Positions 34,141 through 42,859 of a DNA stretch of 64,000 nucleotides are shown here, piece after piece (within the stretch, counting starts at the first letter, position 1; each line of letters begins with the position of its first letter). The notes below the pieces were generated by a model. It saw only the letters and a list, made by a program, of their open reading frames with translations. It was not told the DNA's origin and did not search any database. The stretch is from assembly GCA_964442655.1 (NCBI GenBank), contig CAYTZM010000009.1, positions 8,719 through 72,718 on the forward strand, given 5' to 3'. A program made the translations under genes and the position numbers. Source of the DNA: GCA-002727615 sp964442655. Lineage in GTDB: Bacteria > Pseudomonadota > Alphaproteobacteria > TMED109.

Positions 34141-34566
34141 TTGATTAAGTATGATCTAAAATGTGATGAAGATCATGTATTTGAAGGCTGGTTTCCTAGT
34201 TCTAAAGATTTTGAAAAACAAGAAAAAAGAAATCTTATATCTTGTCCTTCTTGTGGTTCTGTTAATGTGGGAAGAGCACTTATGGCTCCGGCTGTTAAAA
34301 GAGCTAAAATAGAAAAAAATGGTAAAAATATTAAAAACACTAATATAAAGGAAAAAGACCTTAAAACTCAGTTACGAACTTTAAATAAATTAATAGAAAA
34401 AAATACTGTAGATGTAGGAAAGAATTTTGCTCAAGAGGCAAGAATGATTTATAAAGGAAAGAAGAAAGATAAGCCAATTAGAGGAAGTGCTACTTCTAAA
34501 GAAGAAAAAGAATTAAAGAAGGATGGTATTCCATTTATAAAAGTTCCTTGGATAAAAGATAATTGA
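34141..34566 (+). CDS. DUF1178 family protein
   Basis: 141 residues with the family's N-terminal zinc-ribbon-like part: IKYDLKCDEDHVFEGWF with Cys-Asp-x-His, then ISCPSCGSVNVGRALMAP (about 38-56). The C-terminus ends in the conserved 'KEEKELKKDGIPFIKVPW'. TTG is the start codon, with AGGAGAA 3-9 nt upstream. Function is unknown; in relatives it follows the nitrilase and glutaredoxin genes, as here except for the intervening antiparallel methyltransferase. The middle (about 57-100) is Lys-rich and helical. Confidence 0.85.
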   Translation: MIKYDLKCDEDHVFEGWFPSSKDFEKQEKRNLISCPSCGSVNVGRALMAPAVKRAKIEKNGKNIKNTNIKEKDLKTQLRTLNKLIEKNTVDVGKNFAQEARMIYKGKKKDKPIRGSATSKEEKELKKDGIPFIKVPWIKDN

Positions 34567-34586
34567 TACTTAAGAAAGGATAATTA

Positions 34587-36749
34587 ATGGAATCTAAATA
34601 TACTCGTACCTTAGAAGAGTGGAAAAATTTAGCTAAAAAAGAACTAAAAGGTAAAGATGCGGATTCCTTAATATGGACTACTCCGGAAGGTATTGATATA
34701 CAACCTTTGTATACTGAAGAAAATATAAAAGATCTTAAGCATCTTGGAAGTATGCCAGGTTTTGTACCTTTTTTACGTGGTCCTAAAGCTACTATGTATA
34801 CTGGTAGACCATGGACAGTAAGACAATATTCTGGTTTTTCTACTGCTAAAGAGTCTAATGAATTTTATAAGCGTAATTTAGCCGCAGGACAAATGGGTTT
34901 ATCTGTTGCTTTTGATCTTGCTACGCATAGAGGATATGATAGTGATCATCCTAGAGTTAAGGGTGATGTTGGTATGTCTGGAGTTGCAATAGATTCAGTA
35001 GAAGATATGAAGTTACTATTTGATCAAATTCCTTTAGATAAAATGTCTGTATCTATGACAATGAATGGTGCTGTATTACCTGTAATGGCAAATTATATTG
35101 TATCAGCTGAGGAACAAGGTGTTAAGAATGAACAATTAAAAGGTACAATACAAAATGATATTTTAAAAGAGTTTATGGTTAGAAATACATATATATATCC
35201 TCCGGATCATTCTATGAGAATTGTTGCAGATATTATTGATTATACTGCCAAATATATGCCTTCATTTAATTCTATTTCTATAAGTGGTTATCATATGCAA
35301 GAGGCAGGCGCTAATCAAGTACAAGAGCTTGCTTTTACTATAGCAGATGGTATTGAGTATGTTAGAGTAGCATTAAATAAAGGTTTAAAGGTAGATGATT
35401 TTGCTCCGAGGTTGTCATTTTTCTTTGCTATAGGAATGAATTTTTTTATGGAAGTAGCAAAATTAAGGGCGGCAAGATGGTTATGGGCTAATTTAATGTA
35501 TAAATATTTTAAACCTAAAAATGAAAAATCAATGATGCTAAGAACGCATTGTCAAACATCTGGAGTATCTTTAACTGAGCAAGATCCATATAATAATATT
35601 GTAAGAACAACTATAGAAGCTATGGCGGCAGTAATGGGAGGGACACAATCCCTTCATACAAATGCATTTGATGAAGCTGTAGCATTGCCAACAGATTTAT
35701 CTGCAAGAATAGCGAGGAATACACAATTAATAATAAATGAAGAAACTAACATTACTAAAACTATTGATCCATTAGCTGGCTCTTATTATTTGGAAGCTCT
35801 TACAGGTAGACTAATAGCATCAACTGAAAAATTAATAGATGAAATAGAGAGAATGGGAGGAATGACTAAAGCAGTAGATAAAGGAATTCCTAAAAGAATG
35901 ATTGAAGAATCAGCGGCAAGACGTCAAGCTAGTATAGACTCCGGAGATTCTATTGTAGTAGGTGTTAATAAATATGGAGTAAAGGAGGACACTAAATTTG
36001 ATTTGTTAAAGGTTGATAATAAAGGAGTAAGAGAGCAACAAATAAATAATCTAAATAAATTAAAATTAAATAGAAATAATAATGAAGTAAATGAAACTTT
36101 GGATAAATTAAGAAATGGAGCTAATGATAAGAATGCTAATTTAATGGAACTAGCTATAGAAGCAGCAAGAAAAAGAGCTACTGTTGGAGAAATATCTTTT
36201 GCTTTAGAGAATGTTTTTGGTAGACACAAAACATCATATAAAGGAGTCTCCGGAGTTTATGGCAATGAACTAAATAAAAATGAAGATTATATTTTTGTAA
36301 AAAATACTATTAAGGATTTTGTAAATAAGAAAAATAGAAAACCTAGGATTTTAATAGTTAAATTAGGACAAGACGGACATGATAGAGGTGCCAACGTTGT
36401 TGCAAGTGCTTACCAAGATTTGGGTTTTGATGTTAAAGTAGGTCCATTATTTCAAACTCCTGAAGAGTCATGTGAGTTAGTTGATTTATATAAACCTGAT
36501 GTTGTAGGGGCCTCTAGTTTAGCTGGTGGACATTTAACACTAATTCCAGAAATGATTAATTACATAAGAAAAAAAGTAAATAAAAAGGTGTTAATTGTAG
36601 CAGGGGGAGTTATCCCTTCAGAAGATTATGAAGAGTTGGAAAAATCTGGAGTATCTGCTATTTTTGGACCTGGTACAAATGTTACTGATGCAGCTAGAAG
36701 GATTATAGGTTTAATGGAGCAAAGACCAAATATTGATGATATAAATTAA
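34587..36749 (+). CDS. scpA: Methylmalonyl-CoA mutase (single-chain catalytic subunit)
   Basis: Adenosylcobalamin-dependent mutase interconverting methylmalonyl-CoA and succinyl-CoA, 720 residues. The N-terminal TIM-barrel has GPKATMYTGRPWTVRQYSG, typical of the catalytic subunit, and FDLATHRGYDSDHPR. Near the C-terminus the B12 domain has GQDGHDRGANVVA (about residue 592-604) with the DxHxxG base-off His. No mutB-type small subunit or MeaB chaperone is adjacent. With PrpE at 50158 it forms part of propionate use. It lies 20 bp after DUF1178 and is followed by a hairpin at 36748-36775. Confidence 0.96.
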   Translation: MESKYTRTLEEWKNLAKKELKGKDADSLIWTTPEGIDIQPLYTEENIKDLKHLGSMPGFVPFLRGPKATMYTGRPWTVRQYSGFSTAKESNEFYKRNLAAGQMGLSVAFDLATHRGYDSDHPRVKGDVGMSGVAIDSVEDMKLLFDQIPLDKMSVSMTMNGAVLPVMANYIVSAEEQGVKNEQLKGTIQNDILKEFMVRNTYIYPPDHSMRIVADIIDYTAKYMPSFNSISISGYHMQEAGANQVQELAFTIADGIEYVRVALNKGLKVDDFAPRLSFFFAIGMNFFMEVAKLRAARWLWANLMYKYFKPKNEKSMMLRTHCQTSGVSLTEQDPYNNIVRTTIEAMAAVMGGTQSLHTNAFDEAVALPTDLSARIARNTQLIINEETNITKTIDPLAGSYYLEALTGRLIASTEKLIDEIERMGGMTKAVDKGIPKRMIEESAARRQASIDSGDSIVVGVNKYGVKEDTKFDLLKVDNKGVREQQINNLNKLKLNRNNNEVNETLDKLRNGANDKNANLMELAIEAARKRATVGEISFALENVFGRHKTSYKGVSGVYGNELNKNEDYIFVKNTIKDFVNKKNRKPRILIVKLGQDGHDRGANVVASAYQDLGFDVKVGPLFQTPEESCELVDLYKPDVVGASSLAGGHLTLIPEMINYIRKKVNKKVLIVAGGVIPSEDYEELEKSGVSAIFGPGTNVTDAARRIIGLMEQRPNIDDIN

Positions 36750-36775
36750 AAAGATTGCTTGACGGAAGTCTTTTT
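36748..36775 (+). terminator. Candidate intrinsic terminator after methylmalonyl-CoA mutase
   Basis: AAAAAGA (36748-36754) pairs with TCTTTTT (36769-36775) and CTT with AAG, closing a GACGG loop. A 3-nt bulge (TTG) interrupts the 5' arm. The T-run follows directly. The mutase stop codon lies in the 5' arm, and the -35 box of the predicted rpmB promoter lies in the loop. Confidence 0.4.
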
Positions 36776-36787
36776 GAGTTTTATTAA
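36759..36787 (+). promoter_or_regulatory. Sigma-70-type promoter for rpmB
   Basis: TTGACG at 36759-36764 and TATTAA at 36782-36787 with an exact 17-bp spacer. The rpmB ATG is 30 bp beyond the -10 box, preceded by GAGGA. This is one of the best promoter matches in the window and fits the need for independent expression of a ribosomal protein behind the mutase gene. Confidence 0.6.
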
Positions 36788-36817
36788 ATTACACATATTT
36801 TTCATGAGGATAGTTCA

Positions 36818-37108
36818 ATGTCTAGAATGTGCGAATTAACAGGTAAAAAAGTAATGACAGGGAATAATGTAAGTCATGCTAAAAATAGGACACGAAGACG
36901 TTTCTTACCTAATTTACAGAATATATCTCTTTTTAGTGAGGTATTGGAAAAATCAATAAAATTTAAAGTTTCTGTTAATGCAATTAGAACGGTAGAGAAA
37001 AAAGGAGGTATAGATAAATTTCTATTATCAGCATACAAGAAAGATTTATCTTCTTCAGCATGTTATTATAAAAAATTAATAGAAAAAAAGAGTGTTTCTA
37101 AATCTTAA
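36818..37108 (+). CDS. rpmB: 50S ribosomal protein L28
   Basis: 96 residues. The start SRMCELTGKKVMTGNNVSHA and the RTRRRFLPNLQ segment are diagnostic of L28. A single Cys is present rather than the four-Cys zinc form. GAGGA lies about 8 nt before the ATG. The stop overlaps the cobT stop through a shared TTAA (37105-37108). The rpmB/cobT neighbourhood is common in alphaproteobacteria. Confidence 0.96.
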   Translation: MSRMCELTGKKVMTGNNVSHAKNRTRRRFLPNLQNISLFSEVLEKSIKFKVSVNAIRTVEKKGGIDKFLLSAYKKDLSSSACYYKKLIEKKSVSKS

Positions 37109-38931
37109 TGATTAATATATTTTTTAGTATTTTTTTTATCAAATAAAATAGCTAATTGGTTAGTAATTGCCCCTCCAAGTTGATCTACTTCTATAATTGT
37201 TAATGCCTGTTTATAATATCTAGTTACATCATGGCCAATTCCTATAGCTAATAATTCAATATTAGAATTTATTTCAACTTTTTTTATAATTTTTCTTAGA
37301 TGTTTATCTAAGTAACTTCCGGAATTAGTGCTTAAAGTAGAGTCGTCTACTGGAGCTCCATCAGAAATAACCATAAGAATTTTTCTATTTTCCGGTCTTT
37401 TTTTTAGTCTATCACTTGCCCATTCTATAGCTTCTCCATCAATATTCTCTTTTAATATTCCTTCTCTTAACATTAATCCAAGATTGGTTTTTGAACGTCT
37501 CCACGGTGTATTTGCACTTTTATATATAATATGTCTTATTTCATTTAGTCTCCCTGGACTTGTAGGGCGACCATTTTTAATCCACTCATCTCTAGCTTTA
37601 CCACCTTTCCAGGATCTTGTCGTAAAGCCTAATATTTCTACTTTCACGCCACATCTTTCTAGTGTTCTTGCTAAAATATCAGCACTTAAGGCTGCTACTG
37701 TAATTGGTCTACCTCTCATAGATCCTGAGTTATCTATTAGTAAGGTTACTATAGTATCTTTAAATTCAGATTCTATTTCTTTTTTATAAGATAATGATTG
37801 TAAAGGGTTGATTATTATTCTTGGGAGTCTAGCAGGATCTAATATTCCTTCTTCTAAATTAAATTCCCACCACCTATTTTGCTGTGCCATTAGTTTTCTT
37901 TGTAACCTATTAGCCAATTGAGAAATAATATTATCCATATTATCAATTTGTTTATCTAAATTTTGTCTCAATCTAATTAATTCTTCTTGGTCACATAAAT
38001 CCTGCGCATAAATTGTTTCATCAAATTTTTTAGTATAGGCTTTATAAATAAAATTTTGTTTATCTTCTTTTGGAGGGATATAAAAAGGATTAGCTTCTTT
38101 ACTATTTTCTGAATCAGAATTATCTTCTTCTAAACCATCATTTTCTATGTCTTCACTTTCACTGCTTAATTCTTCAGAAGGATTGCTAGCCTCATTTTTA
38201 TCTAAATTTTGGTTATCGTCATCATTATCATGTTTTTTGTTTTCTTCATTTTCGTCATTATTATCTGTTTCATCATTTTCATCATCTTCTAATTCATTTT
38301 GTGATTGAATAGATTGAAGTTTTTTAACAAGTTCAAGGGATAAATTTGAAAAATCTTTTTGACTATCTATTTTTGTTTTTAATAAATTTATATTTTCTTT
38401 AATTATTGGTTCTAGTTCATCTCTCCATACATTGCTTATTTGATTTAAGTCTTTATGAAATTTTTTACCAGTAAGGTTTTCTTGCAACATAATTTGAACG
38501 GCATCTTCAAATTGTACTTCTTCTTTTTTTAAATTCTTTTTTAAATTATTATTTTTATATTTTTTAAGAATATTGTTTTCTATGTTATTCTTGATTCCTT
38601 TATATTCAATTATGCCTATAGATTCATATCTAGCTGATTCTATTGTGTTAAAAATTTTATTAGCACTTTTAGATTTAGGTTTTATAGAATGATGAATTTT
38701 TTCATCATGATATTTTATTTTAAGTGCAAGACTATCAGCAACTCCTCTAATTTCATTTTTTTCCATATCTTCTAATTGAACACTAGGAAAAGGAAGCGTA
38801 ATTTCATTTAAATCTTTATCATCTGTATTATTTCCAAAGTTTATATTTAAATTTTTGGTTTCTGATATAGCTTTTAAAGTAGATGATATAGATTTTTTGA
38901 AATTTTCAATTTTATTATTTTTATTCGTCAT
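37105..38931 (-). CDS. cobT: Cobaltochelatase subunit CobT-like VWA protein
   Basis: 608 residues. The N-terminal half is helical. About residues 218-285 form a very acidic, Asn/Asp/Glu-rich linker, and the C-terminal von Willebrand A domain (about 395-600) has the MIDAS motif IDNSGSMRG plus the conserved TTRSWKGGKARDEW and VISDGAPVDDSTLSTN. CobT works with the AAA+ ATPase CobS to drive CobN in inserting cobalt into hydrogenobyrinate. Its ATG overlaps cobS by 11 bp. No cobN is in the window; many alphaproteobacteria keep a CobST-like pair without it, so a chaperone-like role is possible. Confidence 0.9.
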   Translation of the reverse strand: MTNKNNKIENFKKSISSTLKAISETKNLNINFGNNTDDKDLNEITLPFPSVQLEDMEKNEIRGVADSLALKIKYHDEKIHHSIKPKSKSANKIFNTIESARYESIGIIEYKGIKNNIENNILKKYKNNNLKKNLKKEEVQFEDAVQIMLQENLTGKKFHKDLNQISNVWRDELEPIIKENINLLKTKIDSQKDFSNLSLELVKKLQSIQSQNELEDDENDETDNNDENEENKKHDNDDDNQNLDKNEASNPSEELSSESEDIENDGLEEDNSDSENSKEANPFYIPPKEDKQNFIYKAYTKKFDETIYAQDLCDQEELIRLRQNLDKQIDNMDNIISQLANRLQRKLMAQQNRWWEFNLEEGILDPARLPRIIINPLQSLSYKKEIESEFKDTIVTLLIDNSGSMRGRPITVAALSADILARTLERCGVKVEILGFTTRSWKGGKARDEWIKNGRPTSPGRLNEIRHIIYKSANTPWRRSKTNLGLMLREGILKENIDGEAIEWASDRLKKRPENRKILMVISDGAPVDDSTLSTNSGSYLDKHLRKIIKKVEINSNIELLAIGIGHDVTRYYKQALTIIEVDQLGGAITNQLAILFDKKNTKKYINH

Positions 38932-39937
38932 TATCTATTATTTTTTCTGAAATTGTATTTAACCATTCATCAGGTAAAAGCTTGCCAAAGCATCTTTGGT
39001 AGTATTCGTTTATAGTACTTCGTTCTGTTTCGTCACACTTGTTTAAAAAAGAAATTTTAAAACCATATTCAATATCTTTGAATATAATGCTATTTTCTGC
39101 CCAAGTGATTACAGTTCTCGGAGACATGACAGTTGATAAATCTCCATTCTTAAAGCCATTTCTGGATAAACTAGCGAGCTTTACCATGTTTGAAATATTA
39201 TCTTTTTTAAGAAAATTTTTATTTAAATTCTGTATTTTTGAATTAACAATTTTTGTTTCAACTTCTTCAGATAAGTAATTAAGTACTGTTACAATATTCC
39301 ACCTATCCATTTGCCCTTGATTTATTTGTTGAGTACCATGGTATAAACCAGTTGTATCCCCTAATCCAATGGTGTTTGCAGTTCCAAATAATCTAAAGTT
39401 TTGATGAGGTGTGATAACTTTACTTTGATCTAAAAGAGTAAGTCTACCTTCTGATTCTAAAATTCTTTGTATAACAAACATGACGTCTGGCCTTCCTGCA
39501 TCATATTCATCGAAGACTAGAGCTGTAGGAGATTGTATGGCCCAAGGAAGAATTCCTTCTTTAAAAACAGTAATTTGTTTTCCATCTTTTAAAGTAATTG
39601 CGTCTTTTCCTAAAAGATCTATTCTGCTTATATGACTATCTAAATTAACTCTTATACATCTCCAGTTCAGTCTTGCTGCGATTTGTTCAATATGAGTAGA
39701 TTTTCCTGTTCCATGCAGCCCTTGAATTAAAACCCTTCTATTATGAGTAAAACCAGCTAAAATTGCTAAAGTAGTTTCTTCATCAAAGTAATATGTTGGA
39801 TCAATTTCTGGAACGTATTGGTCAGGTTCAGAATAAGCTGGAACCTGTATATCCTTAATTAAATTAAAAGTTTTCTTTGTACTTACTTTTGTATCAGGTA
39901 AATTTCGACTAGTTATTGTATCTTCTTGAATATCCAT
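38921..39937 (-). CDS. cobS: Cobaltochelatase ATPase subunit CobS
   Basis: AAA+ ATPase, 338 residues. Walker A is LHGTGKSTH (about 74-82), followed by RVNLDSHISRIDLLGKD; Walker B is LVFDEYDAGRPDVMF; sensor and arginine segments FGTANTIGLGDTTGLYHGT and SPRTVITWAEN follow. It forms the MoxR-like hexamer partner of CobT. The first 45 residues are family-typical (TFNLIKDIQVPAYSEPDQYVP). It lies 23 bp after the J-domain gene and overlaps cobT by 11 bp, so the three are likely one transcript. Confidence 0.94.
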   Translation of the reverse strand: MDIQEDTITSRNLPDTKVSTKKTFNLIKDIQVPAYSEPDQYVPEIDPTYYFDEETTLAILAGFTHNRRVLIQGLHGTGKSTHIEQIAARLNWRCIRVNLDSHISRIDLLGKDAITLKDGKQITVFKEGILPWAIQSPTALVFDEYDAGRPDVMFVIQRILESEGRLTLLDQSKVITPHQNFRLFGTANTIGLGDTTGLYHGTQQINQGQMDRWNIVTVLNYLSEEVETKIVNSKIQNLNKNFLKKDNISNMVKLASLSRNGFKNGDLSTVMSPRTVITWAENSIIFKDIEYGFKISFLNKCDETERSTINEYYQRCFGKLLPDEWLNTISEKIIDNDE

Positions 39938-39960
39938 TTTTTTTTCCAGATTTTTTTAGT

Positions 39961-40503
39961 TTAGTAATGATCTATTAGAATATTATATGCCTCATTAATC
40001 TCAATTAATATATTATTAGAGGAACTTTTATTTAAATTAGCATCAGGATGATATTTTTTAACTAATTTCTTATATTGTTTTTTTATTTCTATCAAATTTA
40101 CTCCAGGACGTAAATTTAATTTTTCTAAAGCTTTGTATATTTTATTATTTTTTAGCTTTTTAGTATATGTTTTCTTCTTTTTATTTTTTAAAAGTTCCAT
40201 ATCATCTTTGATATTTATTGAATAAAAATTTTTCCCCATAGGCCAAGTAGGTAAATGCCATGTAAAGTCATCTTTTACTTCTTTTTCTATCTCATTTTGA
40301 GATAACCCTGAAAAATAGTCCCAATTGCTATTATATTCTTTTATATGATTTAAACAAAACCACATAAACTCTCTTAAATTTTCTCTACTTTTAGGAGCTT
40401 TATATTTTCCTTTATTGTTACAATCTTTCCATTCACAGTATTTGATTAACTGAGGTCGGGAACTAATTGATAAATTTTCATTTTTTCTTTTTAAATGTTT
40501 CAT
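39961..40503 (-). CDS. J-domain (DnaJ-like) protein of the cobS neighbourhood
   Basis: 180 residues. The N-terminal part has CEWKDCNNKGKYKAPKSR and WFCLNHIKEYNSNWDYFSGL, a Cys/His set that could bind metal. The C-terminal J domain (about 120-180) has LKKKYK-type helix II and the essential HPD in YHPDANLNKSS. It therefore likely recruits DnaK. The same architecture precedes cobS in many alphaproteobacteria, hinting that it serves the CobS/CobT machine. Upstream is bolA, divergent with 50 bp between. Confidence 0.85.
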   Translation of the reverse strand: MKHLKRKNENLSISSRPQLIKYCEWKDCNNKGKYKAPKSRENLREFMWFCLNHIKEYNSNWDYFSGLSQNEIEKEVKDDFTWHLPTWPMGKNFYSINIKDDMELLKNKKKKTYTKKLKNNKIYKALEKLNLRPGVNLIEIKKQYKKLVKKYHPDANLNKSSSNNILIEINEAYNILIDHY

Positions 40504-40553
40504 GTAGTGACTATCTATATTAAAATAATTTATATAAGAAGGGTACTATTTTT

Positions 40554-40823
40554 ATGGATAAAGGTGAACGAAAAAAAAGGATAGAAATAATATTAAAAAA
40601 TAATTTAAAACCTAATTTTCTAAAAATATTTGATGATAGTAAGAGGCATGCAGGGCATATGGAATCTTCAGAGAAAGGAGAATCTCATTATAATATTGAA
40701 ATCGAAAGTGAAGTGTTAAAAGGAAAAAGCAGGATAGAAAGAGAAAGAGTAATATATAAATTGCTGAAGAAAGAATTTCAAACAGGTTTACATGCGTTAT
40801 CAATAAAATTTAATAAATCTTGA
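40554..40823 (+). CDS. bolA: BolA family protein
   Basis: 89 residues. The class II KH-like BolA fold is indicated by ILKNNLKPNFLKIFDDSKRHAGH followed by ESHYNIEIES, then SRIERERVIYKLLKKEFQTGLHALSIK with the invariant His. BolA proteins pair with monothiol glutaredoxins in iron-sulfur trafficking. The only glutaredoxin in this window, grxC, is dithiol-type. The stop codon abuts the stop of the DUF2889 gene with no base between. Confidence 0.92.
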   Translation: MDKGERKKRIEIILKNNLKPNFLKIFDDSKRHAGHMESSEKGESHYNIEIESEVLKGKSRIERERVIYKLLKKEFQTGLHALSIKFNKS

Positions 40824-41378
40824 TTAATATTTATTTTTATAGAATTTAGGAAAATACTTTTCTATTACTTCTCCATTTTCTCGCCAACTATGACAAGTAT
40901 TTATTAATAATGGTTGATCATAATTTTTAGATTTTTTATTTTTGCTTTTAAAGGCTTTATAAGAATAAATAGTCTGAAAAGCTGTTGTTGCAATAGGAAA
41001 TAATAATTCAACTAAATGAGTGCAGCCAGCTATTCCTCCAACTTTAGAATAAACATTTTTTCTAAATCCTTTACCTACTGTAATACCTACTAATTTTTTA
41101 AAGTTTTTTAAAACGGCTGGACAAGTTTCATAAGGATAATTGTCCATAGATATGTTAATATCTTTAATAAGTAAATTGTCATTAAGGGTAATTCTTATTG
41201 ACATATTATGAATTGCCATTCCTGAATTTACCTCTCCTCTATATTCAGTTTTAAAGTCGTAGGTTTTTGTATCTATAAGGTATCCTTCAATGTCCCATAA
41301 GTTGTCATCTCGTTTAAATCCTTCACAAATTACTTTTCTAATATGAATTTTTTTTCTTTTATTAGGGATAGGTAACAT
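40824..41378 (-). CDS. DUF2889 family protein
   Basis: 184 residues matching the DUF2889 family: WDIEGYLIDTKTYDF near residue 28, then the central YPYETCPAVLKNFKKLVG and GGIAGCTHLVELLFPIATTAFQTI (about 118-141) and a short C-terminal NTCHSWREN with conserved Cys. The conserved Cys and His pattern might bind metal or form an active site, but the function is unknown. No membrane segment. It is the last gene of a minus-strand run after the AEC remnant (14 bp). Family recognition is by eye. Confidence 0.78.
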   Translation of the reverse strand: MLPIPNKRKKIHIRKVICEGFKRDDNLWDIEGYLIDTKTYDFKTEYRGEVNSGMAIHNMSIRITLNDNLLIKDINISMDNYPYETCPAVLKNFKKLVGITVGKGFRKNVYSKVGGIAGCTHLVELLFPIATTAFQTIYSYKAFKSKNKKSKNYDQPLLINTCHSWRENGEVIEKYFPKFYKNKY

Positions 41379-41392
41379 TATTATTTTCCATT

Positions 41393-41593
41393 TTATTTTA
41401 AGGTTAGGGTTAGAAATATAGTTATAGTCATAATTGATATAAAGGTGGAGGTCATTAAATAATTAGCAGCTTTATCTGGAGCAATCTTATACTGTGAGGC
41501 AAATAAGTAAGTAAAAATAGGAGCAGGTAGTACACCCTGTATTAAAATTATTTTTTGAAATATTCTATCAATTTTAAATGGTATATTTAACAT
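41393..41593 (-). pseudogene. C-terminal remnant of an AEC-type (auxin efflux carrier family) transporter
   Basis: 66 residues only, in two hydrophobic segments. The text VLPAPIFTYLFASQY, then DKAANYLMTSTFISIMTITIFL resembles the last two membrane helices of AEC transporters (normally about 300 residues). No Shine-Dalgarno precedes its ATG, and an in-frame TAA lies just upstream, inside the 3' end of the CorC-like gene. The simplest reading is a decayed 3' fragment left by deletion. A short functional membrane peptide cannot be excluded. Confidence 0.45.
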
Positions 41594-41601
41594 TTTGGTG
41601 T

Positions 41602-42828
41602 TTATTTATTTTTTTCTAGATTTTGAATATTAATTTTAGTTATACTTGTTCTTTGTCTTTTCAAAATAGTAAATTTAAATTTTTGTAAAGTTATTGTTTC
41701 TCTAACTTTAGGTAATTTTTGTGCTTTATCTATTACTAAACCAGCTATTGTAGATGCTTCTTCGTCCGGTAGCTTCCAGTCCATATATCTATTTAAGTCT
41801 CTAATAGTCATACTTCCATCAACATTTACACTTTTATCAGATAAAATTTTTGGACCTGAGCTGGGTTTATCAAATTCATCAAATATTTCTCCTACTATTT
41901 CTTCTAGAACATCTTCTAAAGTTATAAGTCCTTGTAGATCACCATATTCATCTATTACAAAGGCCATTTGTATGGTGAATTTTTTAAATTGATTTAATTG
42001 ATCGGACAAAGAAGTGTTTTCAGAGATAAATAATGGTTTTTGTAGTAAATTATTTATGTCTATTTTGTTATTTGAATTTTTTGCTCTTAATAAATCTTTA
42101 ATATGAATTGTGCCAACTATGTTATCAGGATTGTCTTTCCACATAGGAAGTCTGGTGAATCTACCATTTAGTGCAATATCTATTAAATTTTCAATATTTT
42201 CTTCAATATCTATACTTTTAATGTCTTTTCTGTGAGTCATTATTTCATTTACTTTAACCTCACTTAAATCAAGAATATTTTCTAACATAATTCTGTCTCT
42301 TTTACGGAATTCTCCTTGATTTTTAGCTAACAAAATAGCGCCTCTTAAGTTTTGCTTCCAGTCATTGCTTTTTTTCTCTCTACTAATAAATGAAAGAATT
42401 AAACCTACTAGATTATGAACAGTTGTACTAACAGGTGATAATATAACTGTAAAAAATATAGTTATTGGAGCTGTTTTTAGTATTAGTTCTTCTGCTTTTC
42501 TGATTGCATATGTTTTTGGAAGAATCTCCGAGAATATAAATATTAAGGTAGTCATTATAATTGTAGTGTAGATTATACCTTTGTCTCCAAATATATTTAT
42601 CAATATACTTGTAGCTAAAACGGAAGCTAATATATTAACAATATTATTTCCTAATAGCAGTGTACTAATAACTTTTTCTCTTGATTTTAGTAAAGATTTA
42701 GCTTTTTTATGTTTTTCTCCCCATTGAAGAATTTTAGCATCTGATATCCTTGTAATAGCAGTTTCGGAAGAGGAAAAGAATGCTGATAGAAATAAAAGGA
42801 ATGAAATAATTAAAATTTCAATTATCAT
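41602..42828 (-). CDS. CNNM/CorC-type membrane protein (DUF21, CBS pair, CorC_HlyC domain)
   Basis: 408 residues. The N-terminal DUF21/CNNM membrane domain has about four segments with SAFFSSSETAITRISDAK and NNIVNILASVLAT. A CBS pair (about 195-320; VNEIMTHRKDI, FVIDEYGDLQGLITLEDVLEEIVGEI) and the C-terminal CorC_HlyC domain (about 330-408, DGSMTIRDLNRYMDW) follow. Family members are Mg2+ efflux or homeostasis proteins; the old name is hemolysin-like TlyC. It starts 31 bp downstream of aroB in the same orientation. The transported ion is not determined. Confidence 0.9.
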   Translation of the reverse strand: MIIEILIISFLLFLSAFFSSSETAITRISDAKILQWGEKHKKAKSLLKSREKVISTLLLGNNIVNILASVLATSILINIFGDKGIIYTTIIMTTLIFIFSEILPKTYAIRKAEELILKTAPITIFFTVILSPVSTTVHNLVGLILSFISREKKSNDWKQNLRGAILLAKNQGEFRKRDRIMLENILDLSEVKVNEIMTHRKDIKSIDIEENIENLIDIALNGRFTRLPMWKDNPDNIVGTIHIKDLLRAKNSNNKIDINNLLQKPLFISENTSLSDQLNQFKKFTIQMAFVIDEYGDLQGLITLEDVLEEIVGEIFDEFDKPSSGPKILSDKSVNVDGSMTIRDLNRYMDWKLPDEEASTIAGLVIDKAQKLPKVRETITLQKFKFTILKRQRTSITKINIQNLEKNK

Positions 42829-42859
42829 TTATTTTTTAATCACCTTTAATTTGGTTATT

